NCBI RefSeq assembly: GCF_026340655.1
Contig: NZ_JAPEOZ010000001.1
Span: 868,001-932,000 of the forward strand
Source: Streptomyces sp. NBC_01275
GTDB lineage: Bacteria > Actinomycetota > Actinomycetes > Streptomycetales > Streptomycetaceae
DNA: 64,000 nucleotides
Direction: 5' to 3'
Below are positions 53,038 to 61,283 of the stretch, piece by piece (position 1 is the first letter of the stretch; every line of letters begins with the position of its first letter). The notes below the pieces were generated by a model, which did no database searches, was not told the origin of the DNA, and saw nothing but the letters and a program-made list of their open reading frames with translations. The position numbers and the translations under genes are program-made.

Positions 53038-54126
53038 TCACGCGCTGTCGGCGGGCAGCGTCGGGTAGTCGGTGTAGCCGCGGTGGTCGCCGCCGTAGAA
53101 GGTGGCCGTGTCGGGGGTGTTGTAGGGGCCGCCGGCTGTGAGGCGGGCGGGCAGGTCGGGGTTGGCCAGGAACAGCGCGCCGAAAGCGATGATGTCCGCG
53201 GTGCCGTCCGCGATGTGGGCGAGTGCGCCGGGGCCGGTGGCCTCGGGGTGGGTGAAGGGGTTGAGGATGAACGCCGTCGGCCAGTCCTTGCGCAGCCGGT
53301 CGGTCAGGTCGCGGTCCGGGCTCTCGACCAGGTGCAGGTAGGCGAGGTCCAGCCGGGCGAGTCCGGCGATCAGGGTGGTGTAGGTCTCCAGCACGTCCGC
53401 CGGGTCGGTCTCGGCGATGTCGTTGTAGGGGTTGCCGGGAGAGATACGGAAGCCGGTCCGGTGGCCGCCGATCGCCTCCGCGATGGCCGTGGCGACCTCG
53501 ATGCCGAAGCGGACCCGGTCCGCGGCGCCACCTCCCCAGTTGTCGGTGCGCAGATTGGTGTTGGGGGCGAGGAACTGGTGGATCAGGTAGCCGTTCGCCC
53601 CGTGGATCTCCACGCCGTCGAAACCGGCGGCTATCGCGTTGCGCGCGGCGTCGGCGTAGTCGGCGATCGTCTGGGCGATGTCGTCCTGGTCCAGTTCCTT
53701 CGGCGCGACGTAGTCCTGGGGGCCCTGGTAGGTGAACACCTGGCCCGCCGCCGCGACGGAGGAGGGGGCGACGGGGAGGAGTCCGTCGGGCAGCAGGCTG
53801 GGGTGGCTGATCCGGCCGGTGTGCATGAGCTGCGCGAAGATCGTGCCGCCCTGGGCGTGGACGGCGTCGGTCACCTCCCGCCAGGCGTCGACCTGCTGGG
53901 CGGAGTGCAGGCCCGGGGTGTTGGTGTAGCCCTGGCCGCCGACCGACGGCTGTATGCCCTCGGTGATGATCAGGCCGGCGCTCGCGCGCTGGGCGTAATA
54001 GGTGGCCATCAGCTCCGTCGCCGTGGCTGCGGGAGCGTCGGCGCGGCTGCGGGTCATCGGCGCCATGGCGATGCGGTTGGCGAGCGTCTTGCCGCTCAGG
54101 TCGATCGGGTCGAACGCGGTGGTCAT
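53038..54126 (-). CDS. Old yellow enzyme-family alkene reductase
   Basis: A 362-residue FMN flavoprotein with a TIM barrel. Visible are LANRIAMAPMTRSRAD, TYYAQRASAGLIITEG, the QLMHTGRISH strand, the FDGVEIHGANGYLIHQFL segment with substrate-binding His, and FGALFLANPDLPARL. It reduces activated C=C bonds with NAD(P)H. It stands alone between two gaps; a short 180-bp region separates it from the ALDH gene. Confidence 0.93.
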   Translation of the reverse strand: MTTAFDPIDLSGKTLANRIAMAPMTRSRADAPAATATELMATYYAQRASAGLIITEGIQPSVGGQGYTNTPGLHSAQQVDAWREVTDAVHAQGGTIFAQLMHTGRISHPSLLPDGLLPVAPSSVAAAGQVFTYQGPQDYVAPKELDQDDIAQTIADYADAARNAIAAGFDGVEIHGANGYLIHQFLAPNTNLRTDNWGGGAADRVRFGIEVATAIAEAIGGHRTGFRISPGNPYNDIAETDPADVLETYTTLIAGLARLDLAYLHLVESPDRDLTDRLRKDWPTAFILNPFTHPEATGPGALAHIADGTADIIAFGALFLANPDLPARLTAGGPYNTPDTATFYGGDHRGYTDYPTLPADSA

Positions 54127-54306
54127 AGCAGCTTCCTTCGAAGAATGGGTCGGGTGAAAGAGGCAGGCGGCGGCACGGACCTGCGGGGTGCCGGGGAGCT
54201 GGTGATCGACAAGACAGAGACCTCAGCAATCCCCATGCCGCTGGTCAGAGGCACCTTCTGCTGTGCAGATCACCAGTCGGACGGCCTGCTTCACGAAGGC
54301 GCGGGC

Positions 54307-55653
54307 TCAGCTGAGCGGGACGTCCGCGACGGCCTTGAGGTGGCTGAATGCCTCGAGGGAGTACCGGCCGTGGTACCGGCCCATGCCGCTTTCGCCGACG
54401 CCACCGAAAGGCAGGCCGGGCATGAGCAGTTGCATCACCGGCTGGCCCCAGGCGACGCCGCCGGAGGAAGTCTCGTTCACCAGGCGCGACTTGGTGTCCT
54501 CGGAGGTGGTGAAGGCGTAGAGGGCGAGGGGCTTTTCGCGTTCGTTGATGAAGGCGATGGCGGCGTCGAGGTCGGCGACTTCGACGACGGCGAGGATCGG
54601 ACCGAAGATCTCTTCCTGCATGACCGGTGATGCGGGGTCGACATCGGTGAGCACGGTCGGTGCGATGTACAGGTCGTCGCGGTCGTGCTGGCCTCCCACC
54701 GCCGCCCGGCCGGAATCGAGCAGGCGGGTGAGCCGGTCGAAGTGCCGCTCGTTGATGATCCGGCCGAAGTCGGCTGAGGTCTGCGGGGTGGAGCCGAACT
54801 GGGCTTCGACCGCTGCGCGCAGGGCGGGGACCAGTGCGGCGGCGGTGGCAGGTTCGGTCAGAACGTAGTCGGGGGCTATGCACTGCTGCCCCGTGTTGCC
54901 GAACTTGGCGCCGACCAGCCGCTTCGCGGTCTCGTCCACGTCGGCGTCGGGCGCCACGAAGACCGGTGACTTGCCTCCGAGTTCGAGCGTGACCGGGGTG
55001 AGGTTCTTGGCGGCTGCGGCCATGACGATCCGGCCGACCGTGCCGTTGCCGGTGTAGAAGATGTGGTCGAAACGCTGCGCCAGGAGGGCCGTGGTCTCCT
55101 CGGCGCCCCCCTCGACCACGGTGAGTACGTCGGCGTCGAAGTACTCACGCAGGAGGCGTGAAGCGACCGCCGATGTGTGCACCGACATCTCGCTCGGCTT
55201 GGCCACCACGGTGTTCCCGGCGGCCAGCGCGCCGATGATGGGGTCGATGAGAAGGTGCAGCGGGAAATTCCACGGAGCGATCACCAGCACGACCCCGAGC
55301 GGGTCGTACGTGGTGTAGGCCGTTGTCGTGGGACCGAAGTGGGCAGGAACCTCCACCGGGCGAGGCTGAAGCCAGTCGTCGAGATTCGCCAGCGCCTCGT
55401 CGATGTCGGCGACGGTGAAGTCGATCTCCTGCACCTTCGCCTCGGTAGCGTTCTTCCTCAGGTCCGCCCAGAGCGCTTCGATCAGCTCCTGCTCGTTCTC
55501 GACCAGCAGCGCCCGCAGCCGCTGCAGCTGGCTGACGCGCCAGTCCAGCCCGCGGGTGACGCCGGTGTTGAACGTCGCACGAAGGCGGCCGACCACCTCC
55601 GCAGCCGTTTCCGTCCGGTGCGTCCTCGACTCGATCCCCTGTGTTGCGCTCAT
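54307..55653 (-). CDS. Aldehyde dehydrogenase (class 3/coniferyl aldehyde-type)
   Basis: A 448-residue short-form ALDH. VIAPWNFPLHLLIDP, the FYTGNGTVGRIV loop, Glu in VTLELGGKSPVF and the nucleophile Cys in FGNTGQQCIAPDYV are all present; the end SGMGRYHGRYSLEAFSH is typical of class 3 and coniferyl aldehyde dehydrogenases. The start at 55653 has GGAG nine bases upstream. It is divergent from an XRE regulator. Confidence 0.92.
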   Translation of the reverse strand: MSATQGIESRTHRTETAAEVVGRLRATFNTGVTRGLDWRVSQLQRLRALLVENEQELIEALWADLRKNATEAKVQEIDFTVADIDEALANLDDWLQPRPVEVPAHFGPTTTAYTTYDPLGVVLVIAPWNFPLHLLIDPIIGALAAGNTVVAKPSEMSVHTSAVASRLLREYFDADVLTVVEGGAEETTALLAQRFDHIFYTGNGTVGRIVMAAAAKNLTPVTLELGGKSPVFVAPDADVDETAKRLVGAKFGNTGQQCIAPDYVLTEPATAAALVPALRAAVEAQFGSTPQTSADFGRIINERHFDRLTRLLDSGRAAVGGQHDRDDLYIAPTVLTDVDPASPVMQEEIFGPILAVVEVADLDAAIAFINEREKPLALYAFTTSEDTKSRLVNETSSGGVAWGQPVMQLLMPGLPFGGVGESGMGRYHGRYSLEAFSHLKAVADVPLS

Positions 55654-55826
55654 GGGATGTGCTCCGTTCTTGATGCAAGCCACGCCCCGGCCGCCTTCCG
55701 GCCGGGCACGGTGGCCAGCGTCCCGGACGGGCGGGCATCCACCCAGGCCACGGCATTGCGTACGTGCGCGGTGCCTACCACTGGTTGGGTCAGGATGGTG
55801 TGCGTGCGACCGTGGATACTCGAGGC

Positions 55827-56744
55827 ATGGACGAATACCCCGAACCGGTGCACGAGCTGGTCGCCGGCGCTCTGGACCCGCGTGCCGAGCTCAGTGAGTT
55901 CCTGCGCACCCGGCGGGCCCGGCTGAAGCCGGAGGACGTGGGGCTGCGGGGCTTCGGGCGGTACCGGCGGGTGCCGGGGCTGCGCCGCGAGGAGCTGGCG
56001 CAGCTGGCCGGGGTGTCGGTGGCGTACTACACGCGGCTGGAGCAGGGCAACGGGCGGACCGTGTCGGCGGAGGTCCTCGATGCCATCGCCCGCGCGCTCA
56101 GGCTGAGCGACGCCGAGCACGCCCACCTCACGCACCTGGCGAAGCCGAAGCAGCAGAAGAAGCCGGCCGGCCGCGCCCAGCAGGTGCGGGGTCCCCTGCG
56201 GACGCTGCTGGACACCATGGACGGTGTTCCGGCGATCCTCGTGGGGCGGCGCTCGGACATCCTCGTCTGGAACCGGATGGCCGCGGCGGTCTTCGGCGAC
56301 TGGGCCGAGCTGCCGGCCAGGGAGCAGAACTGGGCACGGCTGGTGTTCCTGAGGCCCGAGTACCGCGACCTGTTCGTGGACTGGGAGCACAAAGCCAGCG
56401 ACGTCGTCTCTCAGCTGCGCATGGACGCCGGCTCTCATCCGGACGACCCCCGGCTGTCCGCGCTGGTGGGCGAACTCTCCGTGAAGAGCGAGGAGTTCCG
56501 GCGGCTGTGGGCCACCCACGACGTCAAGGAGAAGTGCCACGGTATCCAGCGCCTGCACCACCCGCTCGTCGGCGAACTCGATCTCCGTCTCGAGTCGTTC
56601 CACCAGGCCGACGCCCACGAGCAGATGCTGGTGACCTACCACGCCGAACCGAACTCCCCGTCGGCGGAGGCTCTGCGACTGCTGGCCAGCTGGGGCGCGG
56701 ATGCGACCCGGGCGGGAACGGGCACGTCTGCACGCACGGCTTGA
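55827..56744 (+). CDS. XRE-family regulator with MmyB-like ligand-binding domain
   Basis: A 305-residue regulator. The N-terminal HTH lies around residues 20-85 (LSEFLRTRRARLKPEDVGL, VPGLRREELAQLAGVSVAYY, TRLEQGN). The C-terminal MmyB domain has NRMAAAVFGDW, NWARLVFLRPEYRDLFVDWE and VTYHAEPNSPSAEALRLLASW. The ATG at 55827 is preferred over the GTG at 55764. It is divergent from the ALDH gene and may regulate it; MmyB-type regulators bind fatty acids or similar ligands. Confidence 0.9.
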   Translation: MDEYPEPVHELVAGALDPRAELSEFLRTRRARLKPEDVGLRGFGRYRRVPGLRREELAQLAGVSVAYYTRLEQGNGRTVSAEVLDAIARALRLSDAEHAHLTHLAKPKQQKKPAGRAQQVRGPLRTLLDTMDGVPAILVGRRSDILVWNRMAAAVFGDWAELPAREQNWARLVFLRPEYRDLFVDWEHKASDVVSQLRMDAGSHPDDPRLSALVGELSVKSEEFRRLWATHDVKEKCHGIQRLHHPLVGELDLRLESFHQADAHEQMLVTYHAEPNSPSAEALRLLASWGADATRAGTGTSARTA

Positions 56745-56826
56745 TGAACTCCCCTTGATCATCGGTAGTTGGCTTCGCGCCACGCCCAGCGTCCTTTCGC
56801 ACGCCAGACGCCTCCGGGGGGCGGAT

Positions 56827-57010
56827 TCAGGACGGCCCGGGTGGCGCGGGCGTGCTGCGGTCGGGCAGTGGAAGAACGGTGCCGCCGCTGCGCAGGGCGT
56901 CGTTTTCGAGGACCTGCTGGCGGATGGCCTCCTCGTACAGAGCGAGGGTGCGGCGCAGGTCGCTGTTCTCCTTCCGTAGCCGGCTCAGGTTGGCAGGCCT
57001 CCGGCGATGG
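56827..57010 (-). mobile_element. Transposon-associated coiled-coil protein 3' fragment (DUF6262/TnpC-like)
   Basis: The minus strand reads NLSRLRKENSDLRRTLALYE, EAIRQQVLENDALRS, then VLPLPDRST and a stop at 56827. This is the C-terminal coiled coil typical of TnpC/DUF6262-like proteins of Tn554-type elements. The N-terminal part is absent. It is the second such scar in 4 kb. Confidence 0.45.
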
Positions 57011-57224
57011 TGCCTCCGGGACGGCGGGCGATGAAATGCACTCGCCAACCGGTGATCGACATGACGCTGGACGATAGTCCGTGGACAGCTCAACAGCGCA
57101 TAACCGAAGGCAGACAGGAGCCCGACTCATGGCGGCCGGCCGCCACAAGGGCCCTGCGGACCAGCGCCCGGTCAGGCGCCTTGCCGGCAGACGCAAACCG
57201 ACCGGCGCCTGCCACAATGACGGC

Positions 57225-57758
57225 ATGGCCAGGATCAGTGCGCAGGAGAGACGCGAAAGCGTCGTCCGCGCAGCGATCGCCGAGTTCGCACTCAAGGGCT
57301 ACTACGGCACCTCCACCGAGGCGATCGCCAAACGCGTCGGCGTCACGCAGCCGTACCTCTTCCGGCTCTTCCCGGGCAAAAAGGCGATCTTCGTCGCCGC
57401 CTTGGTGCGGAGCATGGAAGACACCCGCCTGGCTTTCGAGCGGGCAACCGACGGGATAGCGGGCAGCGAGCAGGCTCTGGGCGCCTTGGCGGGCGCGTAC
57501 GCGCGGCTGATCTCGGCGCGCCCCGAAACGCTTCTGATGCAGATGCAGGGATACGCCGTCGTCGAGGCCGCTGGGGCAGAGGGCGATGACCAGACGGGCG
57601 AGCTCGTCCGGGCCGGCTGGATGAGCCTGTGGGAAACCGTGCACCTGTCGTTGGGGGCCGACGTCCGCGAGACCACAAGCTTCTTTGCCTGTGGCATGCT
57701 CGGCAACACTCTTACGGCCATCGGGCTTCCCTCCGATTGCAGGGAAGCCGGGGCTTGA
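57225..57758 (+). CDS. TetR-family transcriptional regulator
   Basis: A 177-residue regulator starting MARISAQERRESVVRAAIAE, with HTH AIAKRVGVTQPYLFRLFPGK. The C-terminal domain includes LMQMQGYAVVEAAG and SFFACGMLGNTL. The ATG at 57225 is chosen because upstream in-frame residues are unlike the family. It faces the TetR at 57846-58415 tail to tail with an 87-bp gap. A degenerate AAACCGACCGG lies about 35 bp before it. Confidence 0.9.
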   Translation: MARISAQERRESVVRAAIAEFALKGYYGTSTEAIAKRVGVTQPYLFRLFPGKKAIFVAALVRSMEDTRLAFERATDGIAGSEQALGALAGAYARLISARPETLLMQMQGYAVVEAAGAEGDDQTGELVRAGWMSLWETVHLSLGADVRETTSFFACGMLGNTLTAIGLPSDCREAGA

Positions 57759-57845
57759 GGCCATGGGCGCTGCTCCGGCTGCCGGAATCGGGCATCAACC
57801 CGAAAGAGCGCTTCGGTCGCCGATCCTGCTCGAAGACGGGGCGGA

Positions 57846-58415
57846 TCAGTGCATGTCTGCCGCATCGAGCAGGGTGACCACAGTGGGCGCGATGAGCCCG
57901 GCCAGATTGTCGGCGCCGATCCCCGCGCGGGCGCTGGCGCCGTCGAAGACCAGGATCAGCTGCCGGGCCAGCAGGTCAGGGTTGCTCGCGCCACCCTGTT
58001 CGGCCTCGGCACGGAAAAAGGCCGTCAGGTTCGCTTTGATCTGGTGTGCCACCCGGCTCGCGGGGTGGGTCTGATCCTTGAGCTCGATCTGCACAGCCAG
58101 GTAGCGGCAGCCTCGGAACTCAGCCGCACCCGCCTGCGACTCCACCCGCTCGAAGACGTACAGGATCCGCTCGCGGGGGGAACGGCCATCGTCCGCCGGA
58201 GGCAGAGCCATCGCCACGAAGGCAGCGGCACGCTCCTTCAGGCTCGCCGCCAGCAGTTCATCCTTACTCTCGAACAGCTGGTACATGGAGCGCTTCGACA
58301 CCCCCGCCGCCTTGCACAGCGCCTCGACGCCGATGCCGACGCCGTCGCGGTAGGTGAGCGTGGCCGCGGCCTCCAGCAGCCGCTCCCGGGGACTTTGCTT
58401 CACTTCGGTAGTCAT
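57846..58415 (-). CDS. TetR-family regulator, probable owner of the AAACCGATCGGTTT operators
   Basis: A 189-residue regulator: HTH at about residues 10-56 (RERLLEAAATLTYRDGVGIG, ALCKAAGVSKRSMYQLFESK) and a TetR_C domain containing FRGCRYLAVQIELKD. A perfect operator palindrome lies 33 bp upstream (58448-58461). Because the same palindrome recurs at three other promoters within 11 kb, and TetR proteins usually autoregulate, this protein is the best candidate regulator. Confidence 0.9.
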   Translation of the reverse strand: MTTEVKQSPRERLLEAAATLTYRDGVGIGVEALCKAAGVSKRSMYQLFESKDELLAASLKERAAAFVAMALPPADDGRSPRERILYVFERVESQAGAAEFRGCRYLAVQIELKDQTHPASRVAHQIKANLTAFFRAEAEQGGASNPDLLARQLILVFDGASARAGIGADNLAGLIAPTVVTLLDAADMH

Positions 58416-58447
58416 ACCGCGAGGTTAACTCGAATCGGACGAAATAG

Positions 58448-58461
58448 AAACCGATCGGTTT
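58448..58461. promoter_or_regulatory. TetR operator (autoregulatory)
   Basis: AAACCGATCGGTTT, a perfect 14-bp palindrome, single copy, 33 bp before the TetR start codon. Confidence 0.85.
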
Positions 58462-58517
58462 CCATGGGGTGTCGGGGAGATGCCCGCCGCCGTGCGGACG
58501 CCTGGAGCCCAGCCAGA

Positions 58518-58557
58518 GGCTCGGCGACGGTCTTGGGGGAGAGACCGTCGCCGAGCC
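58518..58557 (-). terminator. 16-bp perfect terminator hairpin
   Basis: GGCTCGGCGACGGTCT (58518-58533) and its exact complement (58542-58557) enclose an 8-nt loop. It ends the DUF3533-type gene transcript (stop 58649) before the TetR promoter. Confidence 0.85.
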
Positions 58558-58648
58558 CTGATGGTGCGCGCACCTCTCGTCCCCACGGGGGCGCCGCACA
58601 CCGGGGCCACTCCGAGTAATGGCCCCGTCTTGGGTGAGCCGCCTTCCG

Positions 58649-59947
58649 CTACGGCGGGGCAGCGGTCTTCGCGGGCTCCGTCTCGGCGGGGATGCGGTGC
58701 AACCCCTTGCGGTCGTACCAGCCCGTCACGCCGAAGCCGAAGAGGGCGGCTGCCGCGAGGCCGACGGCCATCATGACCCAGCCCCGGGTCAGGCCGGCGT
58801 CGGCCTGGGCGTCGTAGTAGAGGATCGAGCGGATGCCGCCGGTGATCTGCCGCAGCGGCTCGAACTCCGCCAGGAAGCGGTAGAAGCCGGGCAGCGCCTG
58901 AAGCGGCGTGGTTGCGTTGGCCGTCGGCACCGCCATCCCGATGAAGACCAGAGTGACCACCAGCATGCCGGGCGTACCGAACACGGCGAGCAGGGTGAGC
59001 GCACCGATCCCGGAAACCGCGATGGCGCACACCGAGTACAGCCACAGCAGTGGCAGATGGGCGGCGTGCATCCCCATGAGGCCGACCGCGCCCACCATGA
59101 CCAGGCTCCCCATCAGCAGCGACAGCCCGGCCATGAGAGTGCTGCTGATGGCGAGGGTCTGCACCCGGGTCGCCCGGATCAGCGGGCGGTGCAGGCGCAG
59201 CGGGCCCATGTCGTTGTGGGTGTAGCCGAGGGCGTGGTCCACCTGGCCGCTGATGACGTTTGCGGAGAGCATGCCGCAGACCACCAGGACGAGCGCGTAG
59301 TAGAACGCCGTCAGCCCCAGGCCGCTGTGCGAGTCGAGCGGATGGCCGTCCTGGACCGTGACGGCGGCCGGGTCGGCCAGCAGGACGCGCGCCGCGGCGG
59401 GCAGCTTCGCCTGCCCGGTCCCACTTTGGGCCGTCAGCTCCTTGCCCACCTGGAGCGAGGCGTGCTCGGCCGCCTGCATCGTCGCCGTCCGGGCCAGACT
59501 GGAGCCCACACTGCCGGCGGACTGGTTGGTCAGCACCGTCAGCGTCGGCCGGGTCGGGGCCCCGGTGGTCGCGGCGCCGGTGAGTGCGGTGGTGGAGGAA
59601 GTGAAGTCGGCGGGGACGACGAGCGCGCCGTACAGCTTGCCCTTGCCGATCTCCTCCTTCATCTCCTTTTCATCCATCACCTTCCAGTCGATCTTGCCCC
59701 CGCTCGCACTGGACTTCTTGATCGACTCGGTGATCTGTTTCCCCAGGTTGATCTGCTCGCCGCCAGCATCAGCCCCCTTGTCGGCGTTGACCAGACCGAC
59801 GGGCAGATTCTTCATGTGGTCGACGGGATCGATGTTGGCCCCGACGTAGAACACGGTGAACAGCAGCGCGAGTACGCCCGTGATGACGCCGTTGGCGATC
59901 CACAGGGGTTTGGCACGCAGGACGCGGAACGGGTGAATCCCACTCAT
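58649..59947 (-). CDS. YhgE/Pip-like ABC-2-type membrane protein (DUF3533-like)
   Basis: A 432-residue protein. One N-terminal helix (WIANGVITGVLALLFTVFYV) is followed by a large extracytoplasmic domain with DPVDHMKNLPVGLVNADKG and KLYGALVVPADFTSS. Five C-terminal helices follow (YYALVLVVCGMLSANVI; LMAGLSLLMGSLVMVGAVGL; PGMLVVTLVFIGMAVPTANA). This layout matches YhgE/Pip and SNG1-like transport or phage-infection proteins. It probably exports a toxic compound with unknown energy coupling. Two operators lie 150-190 bp upstream. Confidence 0.87.
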   Translation of the reverse strand: MSGIHPFRVLRAKPLWIANGVITGVLALLFTVFYVGANIDPVDHMKNLPVGLVNADKGADAGGEQINLGKQITESIKKSSASGGKIDWKVMDEKEMKEEIGKGKLYGALVVPADFTSSTTALTGAATTGAPTRPTLTVLTNQSAGSVGSSLARTATMQAAEHASLQVGKELTAQSGTGQAKLPAAARVLLADPAAVTVQDGHPLDSHSGLGLTAFYYALVLVVCGMLSANVISGQVDHALGYTHNDMGPLRLHRPLIRATRVQTLAISSTLMAGLSLLMGSLVMVGAVGLMGMHAAHLPLLWLYSVCAIAVSGIGALTLLAVFGTPGMLVVTLVFIGMAVPTANATTPLQALPGFYRFLAEFEPLRQITGGIRSILYYDAQADAGLTRGWVMMAVGLAAAALFGFGVTGWYDRKGLHRIPAETEPAKTAAPP

Positions 59948-60099
59948 GACTTACTCCGGTCTCGGACAACACACTCATATCCGGAGAAGGGCGGACAGCT
60001 TCATTGCGGTCCGGCGACCCTCGGAACGTTCAATCCCGGCGCACACGGCCGTCGACGCGGAACCGGGCATGCAGCACTCCCGCCGGACTCCGACCGATG

Positions 60100-60139
60100 A
60101 AACCGGTCGGTTTCAAGCCCATCGTAAACCGATCAGTTT
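60100..60139. promoter_or_regulatory. Double TetR operator before the YhgE-like gene
   Basis: AAACCGGTCGGTTT (60100-60113) and AAACCGATCAGTTT (60126-60139), centres 26 bp apart. The rest of 59948-60428 holds no recognised gene; a 60-codon minus-strand frame at 60113-60295 overlaps the operator and looks spurious. Confidence 0.8.
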
Positions 60140-60428
60140 ACAAATTCCAAGTCGCGGCGCTGGCCCATATCCCAGCAGCGCCAGGAAGCCGCACGCCGGC
60201 GCCGCCTCTGTCATCGGGTCGCTTCGAGCCGCGAGCGGACCGGCTCGCTCCAGGTCGCGCAAGCGGTCCAGGTCCGTCGCGCCGAACACGGCCATCGGGG
60301 CCGCCCCGCCCAGCAGTCGCCGTTACCGAGGCGGGAAATGCCAGGCCGGTTCGGCCCGTGGCCTACGGTCTACGGGAGGCGGGGACTGGAAACTGGGCGG
60401 CGGCCACCGCGCAAGCGCCTGCCCCGGC

Positions 60429-61097
60429 TCAGGAGGGTGTGCGCGTTGGCGCCAGCTCGGCTGTTACGGCGTCGGCCACAGCGTCCCTCACCTGCGCCTC
60501 CGTGGGCGTGGGCCGGCCGAGTTCGGCAGCGAGTTGAGCCAACGAGGTCATCCGGACACCGGGCAGGGCGCAGGCCGTGAACGTGGTGTAGACGTCGAGG
60601 TCCGGGTCGACGTTGAGCGCGAATCCGTGGCTGGTCACGCCGCCGCTGATGCGCATGCCGATGGAGGCGATTTTGCGGTGGCCTGGGGTCCACACGCCGA
60701 CCAGGCTCTCGGCGCCTCGGGGTGTGTCCCGGCGTATCGCCTCGAATCCCAGTGATCCCAGCGCACGGATCAGGGCGTGTTCGATCCGTCGTATCAAGCC
60801 GCGCGGTCCCAGCTCGCGTACGTTCAGCACGAGATACCCGATCAGCTGCCCTGGCCCGTGATAGGTGGCGTGACCTCCCCGGTCGACTTCGACCAGGCTG
60901 ATCGGTGAAGCCGGTTCTGGCAGTTGGTCGGCCGGTGTCCGCGCCGTGTAGGTGATCACGGGAGGGTGGGTGAGCAGGACCAGCCGATCCCCAGTACGCC
61001 CCTGCTTTCGCTCGGCCACCCAACCGGCCATGTCGGCCTGCGCCACCTCATACGGCACCTCACCCAGATCGACCCGCTCCATCTCCCCTGCTTGCAT
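60429..61097 (-). CDS. lipB: Octanoyltransferase LipB
   Basis: A 222-residue enzyme that moves octanoyl groups from acyl carrier protein to lipoyl domains. The family motifs are RGGHATYHGPGQLIGYLVLN, the catalytic Lys in RKIASIGMRISGGVTSHGFA, and the catalytic Cys in TACALPGVRMTSLAQL, where ACAL replaces the common PCGL. AGGAGAGG lies before the ATG at 61097. The genomic partner lipA is not in the window, so this may be a second, specialised copy. Confidence 0.9.
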   Translation of the reverse strand: MQAGEMERVDLGEVPYEVAQADMAGWVAERKQGRTGDRLVLLTHPPVITYTARTPADQLPEPASPISLVEVDRGGHATYHGPGQLIGYLVLNVRELGPRGLIRRIEHALIRALGSLGFEAIRRDTPRGAESLVGVWTPGHRKIASIGMRISGGVTSHGFALNVDPDLDVYTTFTACALPGVRMTSLAQLAAELGRPTPTEAQVRDAVADAVTAELAPTRTPS

Positions 61098-61283
61098 TAC
61101 CTCTCCTGTGCCCTTTGAGACGACGTCGCCTCGCGCCGCGCCTGCGAAAACCCGCCCCCGACGAACAGACCACGGCCGCGGCTCTCGCCGCTGCACCAGC
61201 AGACCACCGTGCGTGCGACACAGTCCCGCGGTCAGGTGTCGTCACCCATGACCACGACCAGCCACAGCCGTTTGCGGCTGGCT

